From Thermoplasmata archaeon (GTDB taxonomy: Archaea > Thermoplasmatota > Thermoplasmata > Lutacidiplasmatales > UBA184), in contig JAKIWH010000008.1 in the NCBI GenBank assembly GCA_022750125.1, positions 1 to 38,811 on the forward strand: a stretch of 38,811 nucleotides of DNA. Reading direction: 5' to 3'. Position 1 is the first letter of the stretch. Each line of letters opens with the position of its first letter. Shown in pieces: positions 28,574 through 35,426 of the stretch. The notes beneath the pieces were generated by a model. It had not been told where the DNA came from and did not search any database. It saw only the letters and a program-made list of their open reading frames with translations. The position numbers and the translations under genes are program-made.

Positions 28574-28945
28574 ATGGCGCGCGCGATCTACATCCGGTTC
28601 GAGACTCCCGCCGAACTCGCCGACAAGGCGCTCCAGTTGGTCCAGGTCGCGCAGGAGACCGGGAAGGTCCGCGTGGGGACGAACGAGGTCACGAAGTCGA
28701 GCGAACGCGGTGAGGCCAAGCTCGTCGTGATGGCGGAGGACGTCGACCCGGTCGAGATCTTGGTCCACGTGCCGATGCTCTGCGAGGAGAAGCACATCCC
28801 CTACGTCTACGTCCCGAAGAAGCAGCGCCTCGGCGCGAGCGCCGGGCTCACGAAGAGCGCGGCGAGCGTCGCGATCGTCGAGCCGGGCGAGGCGAAGGGA
28901 CTGCTCGAAGAGATCGCCCTGGCCGCCGCGCAGCTCAAAGCGTAG
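28574..28945 (+). CDS. rpl7ae: Ribosomal protein L7Ae (also C/D and H/ACA RNP and RNase P subunit)
   Basis: The 123-aa protein matches archaeal L7Ae over its length: '[20 protein letters not shown]' (the RNA-contact helix with G-N-E-x-T-K), '[20 protein letters not shown]', '[19 protein letters not shown]' and '[12 protein letters not shown]'. L7Ae binds kink-turns in 23S rRNA, box C/D and H/ACA guide RNAs and RNase P. It is first in an operon with rps28e and rpl24e, the common archaeal order. A leader of about 45 nt precedes it, unlike the leaderless neighbours, and contains a small hairpin with flanking TGA trinucleotides. Confidence 0.97.
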   Translation: MARAIYIRFETPAELADKALQLVQVAQETGKVRVGTNEVTKSSERGEAKLVVMAEDVDPVEILVHVPMLCEEKHIPYVYVPKKQRLGASAGLTKSAASVAIVEPGEAKGLLEEIALAAAQLKA

Positions 28946-28962
28946 GCGCCGGGGGTCGAGGC

Positions 28963-29175
28963 ATGGCCGAAGAGAAGGGCTCGCCGGCCGAAGTGGTCGA
29001 GCTCATCGGCCGGACCGGGATGGCCGGGGAGGCGACGCAGGTCAAGGTCCGCGTGCTCGCGGGCCGGGACCGGGGCAAGATCATCACCCGGAACGTGACG
29101 GGACCGATCCGCGTGGGGGACGTTCTCCTCCTGCGGGAAACGGCGCGCGAAGCGCGCAAGCTCTCGGTGCGGTAG
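28963..29175 (+). CDS. rps28e: Ribosomal protein S28e
   Basis: The 70-aa OB-fold protein of the small subunit, '[20 protein letters not shown]', '[20 protein letters not shown]', '[20 protein letters not shown]', matches S28e fully, with the terminal 'RxxxxR' tail. Normal length. It starts 17 bp after rpl7ae and ends 5 bp before rpl24e. Confidence 0.97.
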   Translation: MAEEKGSPAEVVELIGRTGMAGEATQVKVRVLAGRDRGKIITRNVTGPIRVGDVLLLRETAREARKLSVR

Positions 29176-29180
29176 GCAAC

Positions 29181-29615
29181 ATGGTACTCAAGCGACAGTG
29201 CTCCTTCTGCGCGGGAGAGATCGAGCCCGGCACGGGGCTCATGTTCGTGAAGAAGGACGGCACGGTGTTCCACTTCTGCTCCTCCTCCTGCCGCAAGCAG
29301 CAGCTCCACCTCGGGCGGGTCGGCCACCGCGTGAAGTGGACCCACGCGCACGCGGTGAAGCGCGCGGCCGCGCACGCGCAGGCACGTCCAACCTCGGCGG
29401 ACGCCGGCCGCGGGCCCAAGGGGCCCTCGCCGGGAGCGACGCCGGGCCGGGCGAGGGCCGGGTCCAAAGGCTCGAAGAAAACCGACTCCCCTCCGGCGGA
29501 GACTCCCGCGTCCCCGACCCCTGAGAGCGGCGGAACCCCCTCGAAAGGCACGGGCGGCAAGGGCGGTCGGCGCAAGGCGGCAGCCAGCGGGACCGGAACT
29601 CCGGCGCCCCCGTAA
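29181..29615 (+). CDS. rpl24e: Ribosomal protein L24e with long low-complexity C-terminal extension
   Basis: Residues 1-65 are a standard L24e with the zinc-ribbon cysteines C7, C10, C33 and C37 ('CSFCAGEIEPGTG', 'FHFCSSSCRKQQLHLGR') and 'VKWTHAHAVKR'. Archaeal L24e is usually 55-70 aa; here about 78 further residues follow, rich in Pro, Gly, Ala, Ser, Thr and Lys/Arg ('GPKGPSPGATPGRARAGSKG', 'GTGGKGGRRKAAASGTGTPA'). The tail is in frame and uses normal codons, so it appears genuine. It could be a flexible rRNA-binding tail on the large subunit. Confidence 0.95.
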   Translation: MVLKRQCSFCAGEIEPGTGLMFVKKDGTVFHFCSSSCRKQQLHLGRVGHRVKWTHAHAVKRAAAHAQARPTSADAGRGPKGPSPGATPGRARAGSKGSKKTDSPPAETPASPTPESGGTPSKGTGGKGGRRKAAASGTGTPAPP

Positions 29616-29645
29616 CCGTCGCCACCGTTCCGCTCCGCGCGAAGC

Positions 29646-29652
29646 TACTAAT
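29646..29652 (+). promoter_or_regulatory. TATA-like box of the split Cas4-like pair
   Basis: 'tactaat' is centred 27 bp before the ATG at 29676, so the pair has its own leaderless promoter instead of depending on the ribosomal operon. Confidence 0.55.
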
Positions 29653-29675
29653 CGGGCGAACCGGCAGCGGTCCCG

Positions 29676-29957
29676 ATGGGGCAGCGTTCTCGAGCGAGCG
29701 GTCCCGCCTGGGCGACCGCGTCGGAGCTCGGGGAGTACGCGTTCTGTCCCCGAGCGTGGCACTACCGCGCACATCCTCCCGAGGAATCCCCAAGCGACGC
29801 GGACCTCGAGCGGGAAGAGTACGGGCGCGAGTTCCACGCCCGCGCGCTCTCTCGCGAACGATCACTTGAACAGAGTTCGCCCGCAGCGGCCGGAGTGGGG
29901 GTCCTCCTCGTACTCGTCGGACTCCTGCTGCTTCTCCTGTTCCTCGGAGTCCTGTGA
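29676..29957 (+). CDS. Cas4-like nuclease, N-terminal half, membrane-anchored (93 aa)
   Basis: This short protein carries what is normally the N-terminus of a Cas4/RecB-type exonuclease: 'TASELGEYAFCPRAWHYRAH' with the FCPR cysteine (C24), the first iron-sulfur ligand in Cas4, then 'YGREFHARAL' with the motif I histidine (H54). It ends in one hydrophobic helix (about 73-93, 'VGVLLVLVGLLLLLLFLGVL'). No PD-(D/E)XK catalytic residues are present; these are in the next gene, which overlaps by 4 bases (GTGA). The two therefore look like one nuclease divided into two polypeptides. The alternative is a frameshift in a single two-helix protein, but the overlapping stop/start is the usual coupling pattern of this genome. 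ATG at 29676 fits the TATA box. Confidence 0.75.
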   Translation: MGQRSRASGPAWATASELGEYAFCPRAWHYRAHPPEESPSDADLEREEYGREFHARALSRERSLEQSSPAAAGVGVLLVLVGLLLLLLFLGVL

Positions 29958-30466
29958 GCGACGAGCTCGTGCTCGGAGTCGCTATCCTCCTGCTGCTCGC
30001 GGGGCTTGCGGTCCTCGCCAGGATCCTGCTCCGAGTTTCACAACGAGCACCGGGGCGACTTCGTTCGGTCGACCTCCCGGGAGAGCCAGGCCCGCTCCTC
30101 CGCTCGGAACGGTGGCGGCTTGCCGGCCGGCCCGACGAGGTGCGCGAGCTCGACGACGGGCGCTGGGTCCCCGTGGAGTGGAAGAGTCGCGGCGCGCCGA
30201 GGGGCGGTCCGCCCCGGTCCCACCGGATACAGCTCTGGGCGTACTGCCTCCTCCTCGAGGAGACGACCGGTCGCGCTCCTCCGTTCGGCCGACTCCGCTA
30301 CGGCGACGGGGTGGAGTTCGACCTCCCCTGGGACCGTGCTGCGCGCGCGGAGCTCGCCCTCGTTCGGGAGGAGGTCGCACGCCAGTACGACGGCCGCGCG
30401 ACACCGAGCCCGGGACGCTGTCGAGGATGCCGGTTCCGGACGGGCTGCGACGTTAGTCTCGCGTAG
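29954..30466 (+). CDS. Cas4-like PD-(D/E)XK nuclease, catalytic half, membrane-anchored (170 aa)
   Basis: The 170-aa protein begins with a membrane helix (about 5-27, 'LVLGVAILLLLAGLAVLARI') and continues as the catalytic part of a Cas4/RecB nuclease: 'LAGRPDEVREL' with motif II Asp (D61), 'VPVEWKSRG' with E75-x-K77, 'RIQLWAYCLLLEE' giving the QxxxY motif (Q93, Y97), and a C-terminal cluster 'CRGCRFRTGC' (C156, C159, C165). In Cas4 these three cysteines join one N-terminal cysteine to hold a 4Fe-4S cluster; here that fourth cysteine is on the preceding protein. Start GTG 29954 overlaps the upstream stop. No cas1/cas2 or CRISPR is nearby, so a role in DNA repair, uptake or defence at the membrane is more likely than spacer acquisition. 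The 3' end overlaps the convergent methyltransferase gene by 14 bp. Confidence 0.8.
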   Translation: MSDELVLGVAILLLLAGLAVLARILLRVSQRAPGRLRSVDLPGEPGPLLRSERWRLAGRPDEVRELDDGRWVPVEWKSRGAPRGGPPRSHRIQLWAYCLLLEETTGRAPPFGRLRYGDGVEFDLPWDRAARAELALVREEVARQYDGRATPSPGRCRGCRFRTGCDVSLA

Positions 30467-31238
30467 CGTTCGCCGGGAGCGCACGCGTCCAGTAGACCTC
30501 GGTGCGGTACGGGAGCTCGACCCGACCCGTCCTAGCGAGATCGGGGTCCGCCGCGCCGAGCGCACGCACGCGGTCGAGGAGCGCCTTCTTCTCCCCCTCG
30601 GGGAGACGGGCGACAAAACTCACCGAGGCGACGCGATCCACCAGGTCCGCGAGATCGCTCTCGCGAAGGAAGCTCAACGTGAACTCCTCCACCGGGGCGA
30701 ACCCCGGGTCCTCCTCGAGGGCACGACGCCATCGCTCGTGCCGGTGGCTCGGGACGCCCGGGTTCACCTCCTCGAGGAGGCGGGTCATGCCGGCGAACAG
30801 CGGGTGCGCGTCGTCGCGGACGTTCCAGACGAGACCGAGCCCGCCCCCCGGTCGCAGCACACGGTGGAGTTCGGGGAGCGCGAGAGCGCTAGCGAACCAG
30901 TGGAACGCCTGCGCTGCGAACACCGCGTCGAACTTTCCATCGCGGAACGGGAGCCTCTCGGCGAGGGCGGCGACCAGCGGAACGCGCGGGAACTTCCTCC
31001 GGAGCGGCTCGCGAAACCGCGCGAGCGGCTCGACCGCCACGGGGTGGAGCCCCGTGTCGAGGAGCGCAGCGGTGAACTTCCCGGTGCCCGCGGCGAGCTC
31101 GAGGAGCCGTGCTGCGGGAGAGAGTTCGAGCTCCTCGACGAGACGACGTATCGCCTCGGGAGGGTAGCCCGGACGCGCCCTCTCGTACTCGGCGACGGCG
31201 GCCGTGAACCCTTCCGCGGCGACCGGGAGGACCGCCAT
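30453..31238 (-). CDS. SAM-dependent class I methyltransferase
   Basis: The 261-aa protein has a Rossmann methyltransferase core: 'YERARPGYPPEAIRRLVEEL' at the N-terminus, motif I 'RLLELAAGTGKFTAALLDTG', 'PVAVEPLARFREPLRRKFP' (acidic loop), motif IV 'FDAVFAAQAFHWFASALALP' and 'ELHRVLRPGGGLGLVWNVRD'. This matches the UbiE/'methyltransferase 11' group in which the YxxxRPxYP N-terminus is common. It methylates a small molecule of unknown identity in the cytoplasm. ATG at 31238 is used; the longer track ORF runs into the divergent ndk gene and promoter. A T-rich box about 26 bp upstream is a weak TATA candidate. Confidence 0.87.
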   Translation of the reverse strand: MAVLPVAAEGFTAAVAEYERARPGYPPEAIRRLVEELELSPAARLLELAAGTGKFTAALLDTGLHPVAVEPLARFREPLRRKFPRVPLVAALAERLPFRDGKFDAVFAAQAFHWFASALALPELHRVLRPGGGLGLVWNVRDDAHPLFAGMTRLLEEVNPGVPSHRHERWRRALEEDPGFAPVEEFTLSFLRESDLADLVDRVASVSFVARLPEGEKKALLDRVRALGAADPDLARTGRVELPYRTEVYWTRALPANATRD

Positions 31239-31310
31239 GCGGTCCAGAGAAACCCACGGGAGAAAAGGCCGGCCCAACAAGGTTTTGTCAGCGGGGGGGG
31301 CTCGGGGCGC

Positions 31311-31769
31311 ATGGCGGAGGGCGCGCTCGAACGCACGCTGGTACTCGTCAAGCCGGACGGCGTGAAGCGCGGGCTCATGGGGCCGATCCTCTACCGGTTC
31401 GAATCGAAGGGGCTCAAGGTCGTCGCCGCCCGGCTCGTCCAGGTCACTCCCGAGCTCGCGGCGCGTCACTACGCGGAGCACGAAGGAAAGCCGTTCTACC
31501 CGGGGCTCGTCCAACACATCACCTCCGGGCCGGTCCTCGCGCTCGCCCTCGAGGGTCGGACCGCGATCGCCGTCGTGCGCCTCATGACCGGCGCCACGAA
31601 CCCGCAGACCGCGGCCCCCGGCACGATCCGCGGGGATTACGGGCTCGCGATCACCCCGAACCTCGTCCACGCCTCGGACTCGCCCGCCTCCGCGGAGCGC
31701 GAGCTCGGCCTCTACTTCCGGGCGGAGGACTACCTCGCCTACACCCGCTCGGACGAGAAGTTCCTGTAG
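31311..31769 (+). CDS. ndk: Nucleoside diphosphate kinase
   Basis: The 152-aa enzyme transfers phosphate from NTP to NDP through a phosphohistidine. Motifs: 'RTLVLVKPDGVKRGLMGPIL' at the N-terminus, 'HYAEHEGKPFYPGLVQHITS', 'GATNPQTAAPGTIRGDYG' and the active site 'NLVHASDSPASAERE' with H120. Full family length. ATG at 31311 is the typical start; the longer 587-aa ORF is an artefact. It heads a likely operon with the Sua5/YrdC gene (7 bp apart) and map (6 bp further). Confidence 0.97.
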   Translation: MAEGALERTLVLVKPDGVKRGLMGPILYRFESKGLKVVAARLVQVTPELAARHYAEHEGKPFYPGLVQHITSGPVLALALEGRTAIAVVRLMTGATNPQTAAPGTIRGDYGLAITPNLVHASDSPASAERELGLYFRAEDYLAYTRSDEKFL

Positions 31770-31776
31770 GCCTCCG

Positions 31777-32337
31777 ATGGGGGAGGGGATGGACGCGGCG
31801 GTCCGCGCCCTCGCTTCGGGCGACCTCGTCGTCTACCCGACCGACACACTGTGGGGGCTCGGCGCCCGCGGCAGTGACCGAGCGGCGGTTCAGCGCCTCT
31901 TCGCCGCCAAGGCCCGACCCAAGGGAGCGCCCGTTTCGCTTGCGGTCTCCTCGCTCGAGGAGATGGAATCGCTCGCGCGGCTCACCCCGACGATCCGCGC
32001 CTTCCTCCGACACCGGCTTCCGGGCCCGTTCACGGTCCTCCTTCCCCCCTCGGCGAGCGCGCGCCGGCGCTACCCGTTCCTCCTGGGTCCCGAAGGGTGG
32101 ATCGCGCTCCGCCTCCCCGACCATCCCGTCGCTCGCGAGCTCTCCCGCCGCGCCGGTCCTGTCGTCTCCACCTCCGCGAACCGGCACGGCGCTCGGCCCG
32201 CCCGAACGCTCGCGAACGCGCGGGCGCAGCTCGGAACCACGGTTTCCGTGTACCTCGATGGAAAGCCCAAGCCCTCCGGTCACCCGTCGACGCTCGTCGA
32301 CTTCGCTGGTGGCTCTCCACGCCTTCGGGAGCGCTGA
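31777..32337 (+). CDS. L-threonylcarbamoyladenylate synthase (Sua5/YrdC domain)
   Basis: The 186-aa protein is a YrdC-fold enzyme that makes threonylcarbamoyl-AMP for the t6A37 modification of ANN-decoding tRNAs. Evidence: 'LASGDLVVYPTDTLWGLGAR' (the conserved PTDTxYGLG region with W for Y), 'RLFAAKARPKGAPVSLAVSS' (KxRP), 'LPGPFTVLLPPS' (PGPxTxxL) and 'VALRLPDHP'-like 'WIALRLPDHPVARELSRRAG' with 'VVSTSANRHG' (TSAN). It is a YrdC-only form without the Sua5 C-terminal domain. ATG at 31777 is 7 bp after ndk; ATG at 31789 with an adjacent purine tract is an alternative. Confidence 0.93.
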   Translation: MGEGMDAAVRALASGDLVVYPTDTLWGLGARGSDRAAVQRLFAAKARPKGAPVSLAVSSLEEMESLARLTPTIRAFLRHRLPGPFTVLLPPSASARRRYPFLLGPEGWIALRLPDHPVARELSRRAGPVVSTSANRHGARPARTLANARAQLGTTVSVYLDGKPKPSGHPSTLVDFAGGSPRLRER

Positions 32338-32343
32338 ACTTTC

Positions 32344-33228
32344 GTGGCCCGCTACCCGCCCGACCTCGACCGGTGGCGCCAGGCGGCGCGCATCTCGGCC
32401 GAAGCGCGCGAGCTCGGGCTCTCGCTCGCGGTTCCCGGCGCGAGCCGGAAGGAGATCGCGGACCGCATCGAGGCGTTCATCCGTTCGAAGGGAGCGGAGC
32501 CCGCCTTCCCGGCGAACCTCTCACGGAACGTCGAAGCCGCGCACTACACCCCCTCGAGGGAGGACACGGAGCGGCTTTCGCCCGGGGATCTCCTCAAGGT
32601 CGACGTCGGCGCCCATCTCGACGGCGCGATCGCCGACACGGCGGCGACCGTCGAGGTCGGCGGCGGGCAGCGGTACGCGCTCCTTCGACGCGCGGTCGAG
32701 GAGGCGCTCGCGGCGGGGATAGCGCAGATCCGGCCCGGCGTGAGCGTGGACGAGATCGGCCGAGCCATCGAGGGCGCAGTGCATCGTCACGGCTTGAAGC
32801 CCATCCGTGACCTGAGCGGCCACACGATCGAGCGGTACCTCCTCCACGCCGGCAAGTCGATCCCGAACGTCGGAGGTCTCTCGGGGGCGACGCTCGAGGA
32901 AGGGGAGGTGGTCGCCATCGAACCGTTCGTCACGAACGGCGCGGGGCGCATCCAGAACGGACCGTTCGGGAACATCGTCCGGTTCCGGGAGGACCCGGGC
33001 CCGGGCGAACCCGAACTCTCGCGGCTGTACCGCCGGTTCCGGACGTTACCGTTCACGCTGCGCTGGGTCGAGGACGCCGAAGACCGCGAGCGGCTGCGTC
33101 GCGCCCGTCGGCTCCTGCAGACCTACCCGGTGTTCGAGGAGGCGGGCGGCGGGGTGGTCGCCCAGATGGAGCACACGGTGCTCGTCGGGAAGCACGGCCC
33201 CGAGCGGCTGACGGCGCTCCCGGGTTAG
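32344..33228 (+). CDS. map: Methionine aminopeptidase, type II (archaeal)
   Basis: The 294-aa metallopeptidase removes N-terminal methionine from nascent proteins. All expected residues are present: His67 in 'EAAHYTPSREDT', metal ligands D87 and D98 in 'VDVGAHLDGAIADTAATVEV', H160 in 'DLSGHTIERY', E193 in 'AIEPFVTNG' and E276 in 'AQMEHTVLVG'. The helical insertion after residue 215 that marks type II enzymes is present. GTG at 32344 follows the Sua5 gene by 6 bp. The stop overlaps the convergent metE stop by 4 bp. Confidence 0.96.
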   Translation: MARYPPDLDRWRQAARISAEARELGLSLAVPGASRKEIADRIEAFIRSKGAEPAFPANLSRNVEAAHYTPSREDTERLSPGDLLKVDVGAHLDGAIADTAATVEVGGGQRYALLRRAVEEALAAGIAQIRPGVSVDEIGRAIEGAVHRHGLKPIRDLSGHTIERYLLHAGKSIPNVGGLSGATLEEGEVVAIEPFVTNGAGRIQNGPFGNIVRFREDPGPGEPELSRLYRRFRTLPFTLRWVEDAEDRERLRRARRLLQTYPVFEEAGGGVVAQMEHTVLVGKHGPERLTALPG

Positions 33229-34367
33229 CTCGCGGAGCCCGCGAGCTCCTTCCGGGCGAGCCGCGCCCCCTCGACCAAGCTCGTGAGCTTCTTCCAAGCA
33301 ACCTCGAGCGAGCGGGTTCGCAGGCCGCAGTCGGGGTTCACCCAAATCCGGCCCGGGTCCCCGAGCACCTTCGCCGCCCGGAGGATCCGGTCGCGGACCA
33401 CCTCGGGGGTCTCCACTACGTCGCGGTGAACGTCGAGCACGCCGAGCCCCACCCCGCGGCGGTCGCCATACTCGTTGAGCAGCTCGAGCTCGGCGTACGC
33501 ATCGTGGTCCGCGGTGTCGCGGTTCGCGAACTCGAGCGCCCACTGCGAGCACCGCTTCGCCTCGAGGAGCGCGGGGAACAGCGACCGGTAGTCGGAGAAG
33601 CAGATGTGCATCGAGAACTCGGCGTCGAGCCCCTCGGTCGCGGCGTTGAACCCGGCCGCAACAAGCTCCGCCTCGTCCGGGTGTGTCCCGGCGGCCGGCT
33701 CATCGATCTGGACGACCCGGCACCCGGCGGCGACGAGCGCTTGCAGGGTCGGTCGGAGCGCGTTCCTCGCGACCGCCTCGACGAACTCCCGCTGCGCCTC
33801 CCGTCGCGCTGCGCGGTGCTTCCATCCGGGTCGGCGTTCGAGGTAATGCTCGTTGAACGACCAGTCGGCGATGGTGTACGGGCCGGTGACCGGGAGCTTG
33901 AGCTCCCGCTTCGCGAGGCCCTTCAGGTAGCGGAACTCCTCGAGGTGGTACGGCGCGGTGAGCCCGACCGCGCCGGTCGCCGCGGCCTTGAGGTAGTACT
34001 TCTGGTCGAACGACCGGACGTGGCCCTCGAAGGTGAACCCCGTCATATGTCGCACCGCCGCCTCGTACATCTCGACGCGGCGCGCTTCTCCATCGTACAC
34101 TCGGTCGAGGCCCAGCCCTTCGAGGTACCGGAGTCCGAAGAGGGAGCCCCATTCGCGGACGGTGGCCGGAGGAACCTCGGTCGACCGGTCGGAGAGGAAG
34201 AGCTTGAGCGACGGGTCCTCCGCCGGGAGGAAGTGGAGCCGCTCGTTCCACTGGGTGAGTTCCGTGTGCGCACGCGCGTCGAGCGGTGCCCCGCGCTGCC
34301 CGAGGAGCTGCCAGCGCGGACGCGCGAGGGAGCCGATCTCCTGGCTCGGGAAGAGCGGCTGCGTCAC
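33225..34367 (-). CDS. Methionine synthase, cobalamin-independent type (MetE catalytic domain)
   Basis: The 380-aa protein matches the C-terminal, catalytic barrel of MetE. Zinc ligands of the family are visible: His and Cys in 'EFSMHICFSDYRSLFP' (HxC), Glu in 'QWALEFANRDTADHD', and Cys in 'IWVNPDCGLRTRSLEVAWKK'. The homocysteine-binding acidic motif is 'RVVQIDEPAAG'. The enzyme transfers a methyl group to homocysteine; in archaea lacking the MetE N-terminal half the donor is often a corrinoid protein or a methyl-pterin, and which applies here cannot be told. GTG at 34367 overlaps the stop of the upstream MetE-like gene in a GTGA overlap, so both are coupled and probably form a complex. Confidence 0.88.
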   Translation of the reverse strand: MTQPLFPSQEIGSLARPRWQLLGQRGAPLDARAHTELTQWNERLHFLPAEDPSLKLFLSDRSTEVPPATVREWGSLFGLRYLEGLGLDRVYDGEARRVEMYEAAVRHMTGFTFEGHVRSFDQKYYLKAAATGAVGLTAPYHLEEFRYLKGLAKRELKLPVTGPYTIADWSFNEHYLERRPGWKHRAARREAQREFVEAVARNALRPTLQALVAAGCRVVQIDEPAAGTHPDEAELVAAGFNAATEGLDAEFSMHICFSDYRSLFPALLEAKRCSQWALEFANRDTADHDAYAELELLNEYGDRRGVGLGVLDVHRDVVETPEVVRDRILRAAKVLGDPGRIWVNPDCGLRTRSLEVAWKKLTSLVEGARLARKELAGSAS

Positions 34368-35341
34368 GAACTCCCTCCCGTCCGGCGAAGTCGGTCGCGG
34401 GCGGCGGGAAGCACACCCAGCTTGCGGGTCGCCGGTGCATACGGGAGCAGGTCGAGCGGGGCCCCCGGGCCCAAGTGAACCCGTGTCGGCTTGAGCCGAG
34501 CGACGGTCCCCTCGACGAGCCGAACGAGCTCCGCGGGATCCTCGAGGAGCGTCGTGCGAGGGTCGATGCAGCCGAAGCCGAGCCCGCACGGGGATGTGGG
34601 AACGGGGAGCTCCTCGGGTACGGTTTCCGCGAGGTCGACCCCGACGAGGCCGACAGGGAGAGAGGAGAGGAGCAGGAAGACCGGGGAGGCGTCACCGAAG
34701 AAGGTCCAGAGGGAGGTATCGGCGGGCCCGGCAGCCTCACCGAGGGCCCTGTACGCGGCGCGAACGCTCTCGGCAGCGGGACCCTCCGGAGGGCGCACCA
34801 CGAGGAGCGGCTCTTGGAACTGGAAGCTCGCATACCCGAGCGTGCGAAGCTCGCGAAGCTCCTCCGCGAGGAGCCGACCGATGCGGTAGACGAGCGAAGG
34901 GAATGTCTCGCCGGACTCGTTGTCGAGCAGTCCCGCGAACGTGTACGGACCGGGGAGAACGGCCCGCGCTTCCGCGGCGCGGAGTGCCCCACCCGCAGCG
35001 GGAAGCCAACGGGCGATCGCCCCCGGGGTCCGTTCGGGCGGATGCTTCAGGATCGGTTGCCGGAAGAAGGTGTTCGTCTCGAACCAGCGGGTGATGGGCC
35101 CCACTTCGAAGCCGGGCCAGCCGGAGGCGAACGGGCGGAATAGATCGGGCCAGCGAAGGTAGCCGCCGGTGCGCGGAGCGAGACCGTTCTCCGCCTCGAT
35201 GCGCAGCACGTCCCCTTCCGCAGCGAGGTACCCCGCCTCCACCTGCTCGGGGGTCGTCCGGCCCCGGTCGAGGTCGCGGGTGAGCGTTACTACGCTCTCC
35301 GGCCGGGGGAAGGAGCCGGTGAGGCTCGCTGAGACGTCCAC
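34364..35341 (-). CDS. MetE/UROD-superfamily partner protein without the zinc site
   Basis: This 325-aa protein shares the barrel pattern of MetE ('ASLTGSFPRPESVVTL', 'ARAVLPGPYTFAGLLDNESG', 'RIGRLLAEELRELRTLGYAS', 'FQFQEPLLVV') but the HxC motif of the zinc site is not seen; the matching region reads 'SLWTFFGDASP'. 'GLGFGCIDPRTTLLEDPAEL' corresponds to the MetE 'GxGxxDxR...E' strand. It could be the separate N-terminal-like half that binds the pterin methyl donor or stabilises the catalytic partner (inference). The start is GTG 35341, placed by a 'ggttaagg' box about 28 bp upstream; the 408-aa track version begins before this. Confidence 0.78.
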   Translation of the reverse strand: MDVSASLTGSFPRPESVVTLTRDLDRGRTTPEQVEAGYLAAEGDVLRIEAENGLAPRTGGYLRWPDLFRPFASGWPGFEVGPITRWFETNTFFRQPILKHPPERTPGAIARWLPAAGGALRAAEARAVLPGPYTFAGLLDNESGETFPSLVYRIGRLLAEELRELRTLGYASFQFQEPLLVVRPPEGPAAESVRAAYRALGEAAGPADTSLWTFFGDASPVFLLLSSLPVGLVGVDLAETVPEELPVPTSPCGLGFGCIDPRTTLLEDPAELVRLVEGTVARLKPTRVHLGPGAPLDLLPYAPATRKLGVLPAARDRLRRTGGSS

Positions 35342-35426
35342 GGAGGACGCGCGAACGAGTTTGGGCCTTAACCGTGTCGCCGCCGGCAGGCGAAGAAACC
35401 ACGTTGCGCCGGCGACAACGTGGACT

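Noticed and set aside
29676-30466. The split Cas4-like pair as an ordinary CRISPR cas4 locus
   Set aside because: No cas1, cas2, effector genes or repeats are found anywhere in the window, and both halves carry membrane helices that standard Cas4 lacks.
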